This document shows, one piece after another, positions 1-9,420 of a stretch of 64,000 nt of DNA; positions within the stretch are counted from its first letter, which is position 1, and each line of letters starts with the position of its first letter. The notes beneath the pieces were generated by a model, which worked only from the letters and a program-made list of their open reading frames with translations, was not told the origin of the DNA and made no database searches. The stretch spans positions 186,001 to 250,000 of the forward strand of contig JNKJ01000009.1 of NCBI GenBank assembly GCA_000702025.1. Reading direction: 5' to 3'. The DNA is from Blautia schinkii DSM 10518. GTDB lineage: Bacteria; Bacillota; Clostridia; Lachnospirales; Lachnospiraceae. The position numbers were made by a program, and so were the translations under genes.

Positions 1-208
1 AGCTTCCCTGTAGCTCTGCCACGTCCCGGTCAAACTTCGTACGGAACGGAGAATTTTCGATGTTATGAATCGCACGGTCAAAGCCTTTTTGTGCATCGTA
101 AACCGCCATACCGCCCCTGCGTGTACCAAGATGGGAATGATAGTCAATCCCGAAAAAGAGGTCCAACACACAACTGGACTTTGAAGCTACTCCAAAAATT
201 CCACCCAT
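1..208 (-). CDS. Amidophosphoribosyltransferase-like protein (class II glutamine amidotransferase domain), partial
   Basis: The first 69 codons of a gene that runs off the left edge. The start is the ATG at 208, with an AAGGAG ribosome binding site about 9 nt upstream. The reading (MGGIFGVASKSSC..., then DYHSHLGTRRGGMAVY and NIENSPFRTKF) matches the N-terminal Ntn-hydrolase glutaminase domain of PurF-type amidophosphoribosyltransferases. In catalytically competent members the residue after the initiator Met is the nucleophilic Cys; here it is Gly, and the nearest Cys is residue 13. Related Cys2-lacking proteins exist in Clostridia and Bacteroidetes (family knowledge), so this is probably a paralogue rather than the main purine-pathway PurF. 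The C-terminal phosphoribosyltransferase half is outside the window, so the activity cannot be judged. Confidence 0.75.
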   Translation of the reverse strand, partial: MGGIFGVASKSSCVLDLFFGIDYHSHLGTRRGGMAVYDAQKGFDRAIHNIENSPFRTKFDRDVAELQGS

Positions 209-252
209 TTTTTCATTTCTCCTTTTATGCTGGTTAGTAGATTCCGTTATTT

Positions 253-435
253 CAAGTACGCCTCGGCGTACTTGCTGCGAGCCGCACGTCATGCTCTGCA
301 TGACATAATACATCTGTGCGGCTCTGCAATCCGCCGGAGGCTTTATCTTGGAAGGAGATTGGACTCCCACCAAGACAAATTTGCTATTTACTCGCCACCT
401 ACAGAGGTGGGAGTCTTATCTGCTTCCAAGATAAA
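253..435. repeat. Intergenic element with three perfect stem-loop units
   Basis: This fills most of the 294-bp gap between fbp and the PurF-like gene. Unit 1: 10-bp stem caagtacgcc (253-262) / ggcgtacttg (265-274). Unit 2: 9-bp outer stem gagccgcac (279-287) / gtgcggctc (316-324) enclosing a 7-bp stem gtcatgc/gcatgac (288-304). Unit 3: 13-bp outer stem tttatcttggaag (342-354) / cttccaagataaa (423-435) enclosing a 10-bp stem gactcccacc (362-371) / ggtgggagtc (406-415). A competing stem ccacct/aggtgg (395-400/405-410) shares part of that last arm. There is no coding potential I trust. It resembles the hairpin-rich ends of IS200/IS605-type elements or a REP-like repeat (inference). Confidence 0.6.
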
Positions 436-502
436 TTGTTACGAATGTGCATAAATTACACGGTTTATTATATAAAACTCGAAAAAAGAAGTAAAGCTTT
501 TT

Positions 503-2458
503 TTATTTTTTCTCCTTGATGATACCCTTGCGGTACGCCTCGAGAAGCTGGGTCAGTTCGCCAATTCTTTCCTTCAGCGCCCTACCTGTATCTGTATCTC
601 CCACCAGCCTGCGTTTTGAGGTATACCGTACTGCCACACGGTTTGATACGATGTCATTTTCCTGTGATACAGCCGCCTCCGTGGAGGTAAACGGCTCATG
701 TGCGGAAAGGATCAGTCCGTAGGAATTGTAGATCAGAGTATACCCGGCAATACCCGTCACCTTACGGTATGCCTTGGAGAAACCGCCGTCGATCACAATG
801 ACCTTACCGTTGCATTTCACCGGGCTTTCACCGTCGCTCTGATGCACGGGGACATGACCGTTGATGATATGGCCCTCCTCTGCGTTGAGGCCGAATTCTT
901 CCAGCATATGATTGACTACCTCCTCATCCTCAAGCAGGCGGTAGTAGGCATTCTTTTTCTCCTTATGTGTCTCCTCATCCGCGATGAAATAACGCTCAAA
1001 GGTGCTCATCTTGTCCTTGCCGAACAGCGGGGAATTGGGGGCAGCCCAGATATACCAGAGGATATCCCTGCCCTTTCTCTGCTCCTCTCTGTCCACTGCA
1101 TAAAAGGCCCGGCGCACATAGGCCTCAAGTGCGTCGTAGAGCTCCTTTCCCTTATAAACTTTCCCGTAAATCTGTACTTCCTTGAAGGTGCCGTCCTCAT
1201 TCAGAGGGATGCTTCCGTGAAACAGAAGATTTCCATTATATACCTTATAAAGTCCTCCCTTATCCAACAAAAGGCGCATATGCTTCTGCAGCTTTTCGCA
1301 GTTTCGAAAGGCAGAGGCCAGACGCTCCATAACCTCTCTTTCCCCATCTGTAAGCTCATACGGATGCTTCCAGTCGATTGTGGGAAAATGCTTATCTGTC
1401 AGGACATATTCCTTGCCGCCCGGCATGGTTATGGTGCCCTTTTCCGGGTTGATCCGGTGGAGCATACAGCGGTCCTCAAGCTGAAATTCCTTATGTCTGC
1501 GGATGAGCTGACCTTCAAGTTTAAACTGAATTACCGCAATGGCTTTATGCATTTTGCGGCCCAGCTCCTCCTCCACGGTGCTGTAATTGGAGGTTCCTTT
1601 CATCTCAAAAGGCGTACAGGAATCGTCCCCGTAAATCTCCATGGCAAAGGTGGCAAGAGGCAGCATATTGATGCCGTAGCCATCCTCTAGTATGTCCAGA
1701 TTACCGTAACGGATACTGTTTCGGATCACAGTTGCAATACAGGCCTTCTGTCCTGTGGCAGCCCCCATCCACACCACATCATGATTGCCCCACTGGATAT
1801 CAAGCGAATGGTATTCCATCAGTCTGTCCATGATAAAATGCGGTCCCGGTCCTCTGTCATAAATATCCCCGAGAATATGGAGATGGTCCACTACAAGCCG
1901 CTGGATCAGCTCCGCTAAAGCAATGATAAAGTTCTCCGCCCGGCCGATTTCTATGATGGTATTCACGATGGAATCATAGTAGGCCTCCTTGTCAAGCACC
2001 TCTGCTTTCTCTGTGATCAACTCTTCAATTACATAGGCATAATCTGCCGGGAGAGCCTTGCGGACCTTGGAGCGGGTATATTTTGAAGCGGTTGTTTTAC
2101 ATACCTCAATGAGGCGGTAGAGGGTGATCTTGTACCAGTTTTCCATGTCCTCTTCCTGCTTTTTGACCAGCTCCATCTTCTCCTTGGGATAGTAGATGAG
2201 CGTGGCCAGGGAGCGCTTATCGCTGTTGCTCAAGGTGTGTCCGAATACATCGTCAATCTTTTTGCGCACAGCGCCTGAACCGTTTCGCAGCACATGGGAA
2301 AAAGCCTCATATTCCCCGTGCAGGTCGGACATAAAATGCTCGGTTCCCTTGGGCAGGTTCAGGATGGACTGGAGATTAATGATCTCCGTGGACGCCTTGC
2401 CAATGGTGGGATACAGTTCGCCAAGCCTCTGTAAATAACGCAATTCTTCTTTTCTCAT
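503..2458 (-). CDS. fbp: Fructose-1,6-bisphosphatase class III
   Basis: 651 aa, close to the roughly 640-670 aa typical of Firmicute class III FBPases. The start is the ATG at 2458, preceded by GAAGGAGGTTATA; a longer upstream reading frame is ignored because it would overlap polC. Calcineurin-like metallophosphatase motifs are visible: SDLHGEY near residue 44, GDIYDRGPGPH and WGNHDVVWMG in the middle, and NGHVPVH near the C-terminus. The enzyme hydrolyses fructose-1,6-bisphosphate to fructose-6-phosphate and phosphate in the cytoplasm for gluconeogenesis. It starts 25 nt after the polC stop on the same strand, so co-transcription with ispG-polC is likely. Confidence 0.95.
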   Translation of the reverse strand: MRKEELRYLQRLGELYPTIGKASTEIINLQSILNLPKGTEHFMSDLHGEYEAFSHVLRNGSGAVRKKIDDVFGHTLSNSDKRSLATLIYYPKEKMELVKKQEEDMENWYKITLYRLIEVCKTTASKYTRSKVRKALPADYAYVIEELITEKAEVLDKEAYYDSIVNTIIEIGRAENFIIALAELIQRLVVDHLHILGDIYDRGPGPHFIMDRLMEYHSLDIQWGNHDVVWMGAATGQKACIATVIRNSIRYGNLDILEDGYGINMLPLATFAMEIYGDDSCTPFEMKGTSNYSTVEEELGRKMHKAIAVIQFKLEGQLIRRHKEFQLEDRCMLHRINPEKGTITMPGGKEYVLTDKHFPTIDWKHPYELTDGEREVMERLASAFRNCEKLQKHMRLLLDKGGLYKVYNGNLLFHGSIPLNEDGTFKEVQIYGKVYKGKELYDALEAYVRRAFYAVDREEQRKGRDILWYIWAAPNSPLFGKDKMSTFERYFIADEETHKEKKNAYYRLLEDEEVVNHMLEEFGLNAEEGHIINGHVPVHQSDGESPVKCNGKVIVIDGGFSKAYRKVTGIAGYTLIYNSYGLILSAHEPFTSTEAAVSQENDIVSNRVAVRYTSKRRLVGDTDTGRALKERIGELTQLLEAYRKGIIKEKK

Positions 2459-2483
2459 TATAACCTCCTTCGCATCCTGAATG

Positions 2484-5400
2484 TCAACCAGTAAAATCGA
2501 ATAAGGACATCTGGTTAGAGTTCGGGATATCGCCGAAAAGCTTAAACTCATCCATCAAATCAATGACGGTTTTGCTGACCTTTGTCCTGTCGCGGAAGTC
2601 ATCCTTGGAGAGGAATTTGCCCTGCTTGGCAGCCTCCACCACGGCCTCCGCCGCCCGCTCACCCATGCCGTCTATACTGTCCAGAGAGGGCATCAGCTTA
2701 TTGTCTATAATCTGGAACCTGTGGGCTTGTGCTCTATATAAATCAATGGGCATGAACTCAAAACCTCTTGCATACATCTCCTGGACAATACGCATGTCCC
2801 TCATGGAATCCTGCTCCTTTTTGGATGCATCGTCGCCCTTTTTCCTGATTTCTTCCATATAAAATTCGAGCCGTTCCCGCCCCATACACATCTGCTCATA
2901 GGAAAAAGCAGTGGCACGGATACTGAAAAATGCCGCATAATACGCAAGCGGCTGGAACACCTTGTACCAGGCAATACGGTAAGCCATCATAACGTACGCC
3001 GCCGCATGGGCCTTAGGGAACATGTATTTAATCTTCTTACAGGACCAGATATACCAGTCGGGAACACCATGCTCTATCATAGTATCTTCCCATTCCTGCC
3101 TGAGTCCCTTTCCTTTACGTACACTCTCCATGATAGTGAATGCCAGGCCGCTCTCCACCCCCATATGAATCAGATAGATCATGATATCATCTCGGGTACA
3201 GATGGCAGTGGAAATGGTTGCTTTTCCCTCCTGGATCAGTGTCTGGGCGTTGCCGAGCCACACGTCCGTTCCATGTGCAAGTCCGGCGATACGTACTAAA
3301 TCTGAGAAGTATTTTGGCTTTGTATCGATCAACATCTGCATGGCGAAATCCGTACCGAATTCCGGCACGCCCAGACATCCGAGCTTACATCCGCCGATGT
3401 CTGATGGCTCGATTTTCAGCGCTTTTGTGTTAGCGAAAAGGGACATGACATCCTGCTGGTCAAGGGGAACTGTCTTAGCGTCGATTCCGGTCAGGTCCTC
3501 CAGCATACGTATCATGGTCGGATCGTCGTGTCCCAGTATGTCGAGCTTTAGCAGGTTTCCGTCTATGGAATGGTAGTCAAAATGTGTGGTGATGATATCG
3601 CTGTTTTCATCGTTTGCAGGATGCTGGACCGGGGTGAATTTCTCGATTTCTTCTCCCTTTGGAAGTACGATAATACCGCCCGGATGCTGCCCTGTGGTCC
3701 TGCGGATTCCCGTGCAGCCCTGCACGATCCTGTTGATCTCACAGTACCTTTTATGCTGCCCCCGTTCCTCGAAATAATTCTTCACATAACCGAAGGCTGT
3801 TTTCTCTGCCAGAGTACCGATGGTCCCGGCCTTGAAAGTCTGCCCCTTACCGAAAATAACCTCCGTATACTTATGAGCATTGGCCTGATATTCCCCTGAA
3901 AAGTTAAGGTCAATATCCGGCTCCTTATCTCCTTTAAATCCCAAAAAAGTCTCAAAAGGAATATCGAATCCGTCTTTTTTCATCTTTTTCCCACACTTGG
4001 GGCATACCTTATCCGGCATATCACAGCCTGCCATACCGGAGAATTTCTTTACATCCTCGGATTCAAAATCACTGTATTTGCAGTCCTCGCAGATGTAGTG
4101 CGGGGGCAATGGATTTACCTCCGTAATACCGGACATGGTAGCTGCCAGCGAGGAGCCGACAGAGCCTCGGGAGCCAACGAGATAGCCGTCCTCATTGGAC
4201 TTCCACACCAGCTTCTGGGCAATGATATACATTACCGCGTAGCCGTTTGATATAATAGAATTGAGTTCCCTTTCCAGGCGGTCATGCACAATCTGAGGAA
4301 GAGGATCGCCATACATTTCGTGTGCTTTCGCAAAGCAGATATCCCTTAAATCCTTATCCGAATTTTCGATCACCGGTGGGAATTTATCCGGGTGGATGGG
4401 AGATATTTTCTCTATCATATCCGCGATTTTATTCGTGTTTGTGATCACGACCTCCTCTGCCTTCTCGCTGCCTAAGTACGCAAATTCATCCAACATTTCC
4501 TGAGTGGTACGCAGGTACAGAGGTGCCTGGTCATCCGCGTCAGAAAAGCCCTTTCCGGTCATGATAATACGGCGGTATATCTCATCCTGCGGGTCCATAA
4601 AATGCACGTCACAGGTAGCAACCACAGGCTTTTTAAACTGTTCTCCAAGCTTCACGATCTCCTTGTTCAGCTCCATTAAGTCCGCATCGGAATGCACAAT
4701 ATCATTCTTCTCATCCGCAATCATAAACTTATTATTGCCAAGGGGCTGGATTTCCAGATAATCGTAGAAATTCACAAGCCGCGCAATCTCCTGCTTGGGC
4801 GCGCTGCGCAAAATAGCCTGGAACAGCTCCCCCGCCTCGCAGGCGCTCCCGATGATCAGACCGTCCCTGTATTTCTCGAAAATACTCTTTGGCACACGGG
4901 GCCTGCGGTGGTAATATTTCAGATGAGACTGGCTCACAAGCTTATAGAGATTCACCCGTCCCGTCTCGTTTTTGGCAAGGATAATTGCGTGGTAGGTGGG
5001 CAGCTTCTTGATGGTATCTGTTGATACCGCACCCTGGCGGTTCAGCTCATCCACGTCAAGGATATCGCGCTCTTTCAGCATCTCCACAAATTTCACAAAG
5101 ATATCTGCCGTACAAGCAGCATCGTCCACGGCCCGGTGATGGTTATTCAGGGGCACGCCCACCGCCTTGGCTACCGTATCCAGCTTGAAACGGTTCAGCG
5201 CAGGCAGAAGGAAGCGTGCCATACCAACCGTATCCACGTATGTAAAATCATTTTCGATTCCAAGCCTGGAACAATTCTCAATGATAAAGCCCATATCAAA
5301 ATCTGCATTGTGGGCCACCATCACCGCACCCTCGGAAAACTTGAGAAATTCCGGGAGCACCGTTTCAATCTCCGGCGCATCCATCACCATGCTGTCATTG

Positions 5401-6992
5401 ATGCTGGTAAGCTGCTCGATTCGGAAGGGAATCGGCACCTTAGGATTCACAAAGGTAGAAAAGCGGTCGGTTATAGCGCCGTTTTCCACACGGACCGCAC
5501 CGATTTCAATAATTTTGCACGTCAACGGAGAGAAGCCTGTGGTCTCGATGTCGAAAACCACGAAGCTCCCATCCATTTTCTGTCCTTTTCCATTCGTTAC
5601 CATGCCTTTTAAGTCATCCACAAGGTAGGCTTCCATGCCGTAAAGCACTTTGAATTCCGACTCCTTAGGCACACATCCGCCCCACGCGTCAAAGCAGTGG
5701 TTTGCCTCCGGGAACGCCTGTACCACGCCGTGGTCCGTGATGGCAATGGCCTTGTGCCCCCACTCATAGGCACGCTTCACAAGCGCCTTGGCATCGGTCA
5801 CACCGTCCATGTCACTCATCTTTGTATGACAGTGAAGCTCCACTCTTTTCTGCGGGCTGGTGTCCATCCTGGTGCTGGAAAAGTTGGAAATCTTCTTGAT
5901 TCCTGCCACAGATCCAATGGTAAGCTCACTATCGAATCTGTCAATGGTCGTCACACCGCGCAGCTTCAAAAACGCACCTTTTTTCACAGATTCCGTGACC
6001 TCAGGCACCTGTTCGTTGCGCAGGAACATCTTTACTACAATGGAATCCGTAAAGTCTGTGAGTGGGAAGATGAGGATTGTCTTTTCGTTTCGGATTTCCC
6101 TGGCTTCTACGTCTATTACCTGGCCGCGGACAATCACCTCTCCCATCTCTCCGGTAATGCTCTCCAGAGTGATGGCATCCCCCTCGAAATCACGTCCATA
6201 GATTACGTCAGGACTGGGGTCCTTGCGGTAGCCGCCGCGGAAATCCCCCCTCTGTCCCTTCTTCTCAAAGGGCTTTTTCTCCTGGGCTTTGTCCTGCTTT
6301 TTATCAGATTTTCCGGTGCCTTTAGCGGAGCCTGCATCTTTTTTGCCGTCGTCTTTTTTCTGTGTGTTCTTGTCCTCCTGTGCATCACCGGACTCGTCAC
6401 TGCTTGTGGAAAGCTTGGCGTTTTTAAGCACATTGGCGACCTCCTGACTAATCTGGAGTGCCGCGTTTTTGCGGTATCTGCTCTCCTCGGTTTCCACGAA
6501 ATCCATCTCCACCTTAAGGTCCATGCCGCAGCGCTCACAGAATACTTTCTGTAAATATTCCACAAGAATGTCGCTTTTCTCTCTGGCGATCACGGAATCC
6601 GGCAGTACCATCCGCAGTGTATTCGTCTCCGGAAAGGAGATACGTGCCTGCTTAAAGATGTTGTATTCCAGCATATTGTAATTCTTAAGCTCCAGCTCCA
6701 TGCTCTGACGATAGATTTCCAGGAAATTTTCCGGGGTGTACTGGGCGGAAAGAGTGAACCTTTCAATCACCGTGACACTCACCATAAGCCCGGGGAAGCA
6801 CTGGCGCTCAATCTGCTCCTCGAGAGCAAAAATATGCTTTTTATGAATCCAGCGCTCACTCTTGATATAGACCCATATCCTTGTTTTGCCGGGGTTACAG
6901 GATACCTTTGTCACATAGACCATATCCAGCAGCTCCTCAAGCTCTGCCTTTACCTTCAAATTCGGAAATACATCAAAAAAATCTTTTTCCAT
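2484..6992 (-). CDS. polC: DNA polymerase III, PolC type (Gram-positive replicative polymerase)
   Basis: 1502 aa, slightly longer than Bacillus PolC (about 1440). Order of parts: N-terminal region (1-195); a Lys/Asp/Gly-rich low-complexity linker (about 198-260) that accounts for the extra length; an OB-fold (about 270-370); a PHP domain opening with HCHTKMSDMDG near 386; an inserted DnaQ-like 3'-5' exonuclease with DIETTGFSP near 480; then the polymerase core with GSRGSVGSSLAA, a four-Cys zinc cluster (CEDCKYSDF...CPKCGKK) and PDIDLNFSGEYQ, which holds catalytic aspartates. It replicates the chromosome with proofreading. The start ATG is 8 nt after the ispG stop, giving a tight ispG-polC-fbp run. 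Confidence 0.97.
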   Translation of the reverse strand: MEKDFFDVFPNLKVKAELEELLDMVYVTKVSCNPGKTRIWVYIKSERWIHKKHIFALEEQIERQCFPGLMVSVTVIERFTLSAQYTPENFLEIYRQSMELELKNYNMLEYNIFKQARISFPETNTLRMVLPDSVIAREKSDILVEYLQKVFCERCGMDLKVEMDFVETEESRYRKNAALQISQEVANVLKNAKLSTSSDESGDAQEDKNTQKKDDGKKDAGSAKGTGKSDKKQDKAQEKKPFEKKGQRGDFRGGYRKDPSPDVIYGRDFEGDAITLESITGEMGEVIVRGQVIDVEAREIRNEKTILIFPLTDFTDSIVVKMFLRNEQVPEVTESVKKGAFLKLRGVTTIDRFDSELTIGSVAGIKKISNFSSTRMDTSPQKRVELHCHTKMSDMDGVTDAKALVKRAYEWGHKAIAITDHGVVQAFPEANHCFDAWGGCVPKESEFKVLYGMEAYLVDDLKGMVTNGKGQKMDGSFVVFDIETTGFSPLTCKIIEIGAVRVENGAITDRFSTFVNPKVPIPFRIEQLTSINDSMVMDAPEIETVLPEFLKFSEGAVMVAHNADFDMGFIIENCSRLGIENDFTYVDTVGMARFLLPALNRFKLDTVAKAVGVPLNNHHRAVDDAACTADIFVKFVEMLKERDILDVDELNRQGAVSTDTIKKLPTYHAIILAKNETGRVNLYKLVSQSHLKYYHRRPRVPKSIFEKYRDGLIIGSACEAGELFQAILRSAPKQEIARLVNFYDYLEIQPLGNNKFMIADEKNDIVHSDADLMELNKEIVKLGEQFKKPVVATCDVHFMDPQDEIYRRIIMTGKGFSDADDQAPLYLRTTQEMLDEFAYLGSEKAEEVVITNTNKIADMIEKISPIHPDKFPPVIENSDKDLRDICFAKAHEMYGDPLPQIVHDRLERELNSIISNGYAVMYIIAQKLVWKSNEDGYLVGSRGSVGSSLAATMSGITEVNPLPPHYICEDCKYSDFESEDVKKFSGMAGCDMPDKVCPKCGKKMKKDGFDIPFETFLGFKGDKEPDIDLNFSGEYQANAHKYTEVIFGKGQTFKAGTIGTLAEKTAFGYVKNYFEERGQHKRYCEINRIVQGCTGIRRTTGQHPGGIIVLPKGEEIEKFTPVQHPANDENSDIITTHFDYHSIDGNLLKLDILGHDDPTMIRMLEDLTGIDAKTVPLDQQDVMSLFANTKALKIEPSDIGGCKLGCLGVPEFGTDFAMQMLIDTKPKYFSDLVRIAGLAHGTDVWLGNAQTLIQEGKATISTAICTRDDIMIYLIHMGVESGLAFTIMESVRKGKGLRQEWEDTMIEHGVPDWYIWSCKKIKYMFPKAHAAAYVMMAYRIAWYKVFQPLAYYAAFFSIRATAFSYEQMCMGRERLEFYMEEIRKKGDDASKKEQDSMRDMRIVQEMYARGFEFMPIDLYRAQAHRFQIIDNKLMPSLDSIDGMGERAAEAVVEAAKQGKFLSKDDFRDRTKVSKTVIDLMDEFKLFGDIPNSNQMSLFDFTG

Positions 6993-7000
6993 TCAATCAT

Positions 7001-8056
7001 TTATTCCTTCCAATTGAGCAGCTCTTCCCGCAGCGTATCGAGAAGCTTTTCCTCTGGTACCTTCTTAATAATCTCGCCCTTTTTAATCAAAAGTCCTACT
7101 CCGACGCCTCCGGCAATCCCGATATCCGCCTCCTTGGCTTCCCCCGGTCCGTTGACCACGCATCCCATCACCGCCACCTTGATATCCAGCGGAATGTCCT
7201 GGACCATTGTCTCCACCTTGTTCGCAAGACCAATCAAATCAATCTGGGTACGCCCGCAGGTCGGGCAGGAAACCACTTCTACCCCGCCCTTTCTAAGGCC
7301 AAGGGTTTTCAGAATGCGCTTGGCGGATTTAATCTCCTCCAGCGGCGCGCCTGTGAGGGACACGCGGATAGTATCGCCGATTCCCTGATATAGGATAATC
7401 CCCAGTCCTACGGCAGATTTGAGGTTGCCGGAGTAGAGAGTTCCTGCCTCTGTGATACCCACATGGAGGGGATAGGAAGTCTCCTTTGCAATCAATTCAT
7501 GGGCCTTTGCACACATCAGGACATCTGAGGATTTGATGCTGATGACCAGGTTGTCATAGCCTAAATCCTCAATGATTTTTACCTTATCCAGCGCACTTTC
7601 CACCAGACCCTCGGCAGTGACGCCGTGATATTTTTCTACCAGCTCCTTCTCAAGTGAGCCGCTGTTTACTCCCACACGGATGGGGATTCCTCGCTCCTTC
7701 GCCACATCAACTACTGCTTTAATGCGCTCAATATTGCCGATATTTCCCGGGTTGATACGGATTTTATCTGCACCGTTTTCCATGGCTGCGATGGCGAGAC
7801 GATAGTCAAAATGAATGTCCGCAACAAGGGGAATATGAATCTGTTTTTTGATTTCCGAGAGTGCTACGGCCGCCTCCATAGTGGGAACGGCACAGCGGAT
7901 GATCTCACATCCGGCCTGTTCCAGAGCAAGAATCTGCTCCACGGTAGCCTGCACGTCTTCTGTTTTTGTATTCGTCATAGACTGGATCAGCACCGGGTTT
8001 CCCCCGCCGATTTTCCTGTCTCCGATGGTGATTACCTTGGTATGCTCCCTATACAT
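7001..8056 (-). CDS. ispG: 4-hydroxy-3-methylbut-2-en-1-yl diphosphate synthase (IspG/GcpE)
   Basis: 351 aa, the usual bacterial length. It converts MEcPP to HMBPP in the non-mevalonate isoprenoid pathway using a [4Fe-4S] cluster. The N-terminal TIM-barrel signature VLIQSMTNTKTEDV is followed by the cluster-binding segments SCPTCGR and MGCVVNGPGEA near the C-terminus. The start ATG has GAGGAGG upstream. In many Lachnospiraceae dxr and rseP precede ispG; here the upstream neighbour is instead the telA gene, after 171 bp of non-coding DNA. Confidence 0.96.
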   Translation of the reverse strand: MYREHTKVITIGDRKIGGGNPVLIQSMTNTKTEDVQATVEQILALEQAGCEIIRCAVPTMEAAVALSEIKKQIHIPLVADIHFDYRLAIAAMENGADKIRINPGNIGNIERIKAVVDVAKERGIPIRVGVNSGSLEKELVEKYHGVTAEGLVESALDKVKIIEDLGYDNLVISIKSSDVLMCAKAHELIAKETSYPLHVGITEAGTLYSGNLKSAVGLGIILYQGIGDTIRVSLTGAPLEEIKSAKRILKTLGLRKGGVEVVSCPTCGRTQIDLIGLANKVETMVQDIPLDIKVAVMGCVVNGPGEAKEADIGIAGGVGVGLLIKKGEIIKKVPEEKLLDTLREELLNWKE

Positions 8057-8181
8057 CTTCTGCCTCCTCTTTATACTGATACGGTTATATAACGTATGTC
8101 TGATTTTATATTTGAATACCCTCTGGCCTGCGTGCCGAACGCCCTGTACTTGCTGCGAGTAAAACGTCTTTCTTTACAAGA

Positions 8182-8212
8182 CAAAATGAGGCGCCGCTTC
8201 GTCGGCAGCACC
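8182..8212 (-). terminator. Probable terminator of the xpaC-telA pair
   Basis: Read on the minus strand, GGTGCTGC pairs with GCGGCGCC (8 bp with two G-U pairs, 7-nt loop), followed by a short TCATTTTGTC tail. It lies 15 nt after the telA stop. The T-tract is weak. Confidence 0.5.
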
Positions 8213-8227
8213 CCACTTTTATTTTTA

Positions 8228-9388
8228 TCAGTGCTGAATCTCCAGCAGCTTGCTCTTCAAGTCGTTTTCCATGCGGCGCATCTCTGCCTCGGCTGCCTGG
8301 CGCTTGATTCTTCCCTCTTTCTGAATCTTCATCACATCGTCTAATGTCTGGATCAAATCTGCATTTGTCTTTTTCAGAGTCTCGATGTCCACAATTCCCC
8401 TCTCAGACTCCTTGGCAGTCTCCACGGACGCCATGTGCAATGCCTCGGCATTTTTGCGCAGCAGTTCATTGGTGAGGTCAGTCACCTGGCGCTGTGCATA
8501 GGCAGCCTCGGTAGAATGGGCAATGCCCAGAGCCAGGACCATCTGGCTTTTCCACAACGGAATGGTATTTACAATGGTGGTCTGGATCTTCTCCACCATA
8601 CTGGTGTCGTTATTCTGCACCAGCCGGATCTGCGGAGCTGTCTGCAGGGAAATCATTCTTGTAAGCTCCAGATCGTGCAGCTTCTTTTCAAAGCGGTTGC
8701 ATTTGCTGTCCAGATCCTTGGCAGCCTGGGCATCCTCCGGGAGACCGCTCTTTGCCGCTCTTTCCTCCATGTCCTTAAGCTTGCCGGTTCTCACTATCTC
8801 CAGCTTTTTCTTGCCCGCAAGGATATACATGGATAATTCCTTAAAATAGTTCAGATTCTGCTGGTACATCTTGTCCAGCATGGCAGAATCCTTCATCAGA
8901 CGGTACTGGTGCTGCTGCAGTGCCTCGGTGATACGCTCTACATTCGTCTCAGCCTTGGCGTAACGGTTCTTCATGGTCTCTATCTTATTGGCCTGCTTCT
9001 TAAAAAAGCCGAACAGCCCCTTTTCTTCTTCCACATCAAATTCCTTGAGTTCGCCTACAACACCTGAAATCAGCTCGCCAACCTCGCCTAAATCCTGGCT
9101 TTTTACATTCTCCAGGGCAGCGTCGGAAAAGTCTGCCATCTTTTTCTGAGTGCCAGCGCCGTACTGCAGAATCTGGTTGATATTCTCAATATCTATCTTC
9201 TCCGCAAAATCATCGACCATACGCTGTTCCTCAGGGGTGAGTACAGTCTGGGCTATCTCCTTCTGCGCCTCCTCAAACTCGGCCTTGGTCTCCACAACCT
9301 CAGCCACATCCGGCTTCGGCTCTCCGAAATCCGGCTCGAGGGTAAGTGTCGGTGCGGTGTCTGCAAAATCCTTAAATTCTTCTCCCAT
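8228..9388 (-). CDS. Toxic anion resistance protein, TelA/YaaN family
   Basis: 386 aa, cytosolic and strongly helical, with no membrane segment. The N-terminus is acidic and disordered (about 1-50). The body matches the TelA/KlaA tellurite-resistance family, with TPEEQRMVDDFAEKID, the NQILQYGAGTQKKMADFSD segment, and long coiled-coil stretches rich in KMYQQNLNYFKELSMYILAG. It sits 32 nt downstream of an xpaC-like gene, the same pairing as xpaC-yaaN in Bacillus subtilis. The biochemical role is not established; these proteins are linked to resistance to tellurite and cell-envelope stress. Confidence 0.85.
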   Translation of the reverse strand: MGEEFKDFADTAPTLTLEPDFGEPKPDVAEVVETKAEFEEAQKEIAQTVLTPEEQRMVDDFAEKIDIENINQILQYGAGTQKKMADFSDAALENVKSQDLGEVGELISGVVGELKEFDVEEEKGLFGFFKKQANKIETMKNRYAKAETNVERITEALQQHQYRLMKDSAMLDKMYQQNLNYFKELSMYILAGKKKLEIVRTGKLKDMEERAAKSGLPEDAQAAKDLDSKCNRFEKKLHDLELTRMISLQTAPQIRLVQNNDTSMVEKIQTTIVNTIPLWKSQMVLALGIAHSTEAAYAQRQVTDLTNELLRKNAEALHMASVETAKESERGIVDIETLKKTNADLIQTLDDVMKIQKEGRIKRQAAEAEMRRMENDLKSKLLEIQH

Positions 9389-9420
9389 GTTTTCCTCCTG
9401 TACCGCTTAGGTGCGGTAGA

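Noticed and set aside
698..1690. Plus-strand open frame of 330 codons inside fbp
   Set aside because: Antisense shadow of a clearly coding gene, with no family resemblance and no good RBS.
2459..2551. Upstream in-frame start of fbp adding 31 residues
   Set aside because: It lies within polC and has no ribosome binding site, while the ATG at 2458 has GGAGG at ideal spacing.
266..8158. gtacttgctgcgag occurs both in the 0.25-kb hairpin element and at about 8145 upstream of ispG
   Set aside because: A 14-bp match is expected several times by chance among all pairs in 64 kb, and the flanks do not align.
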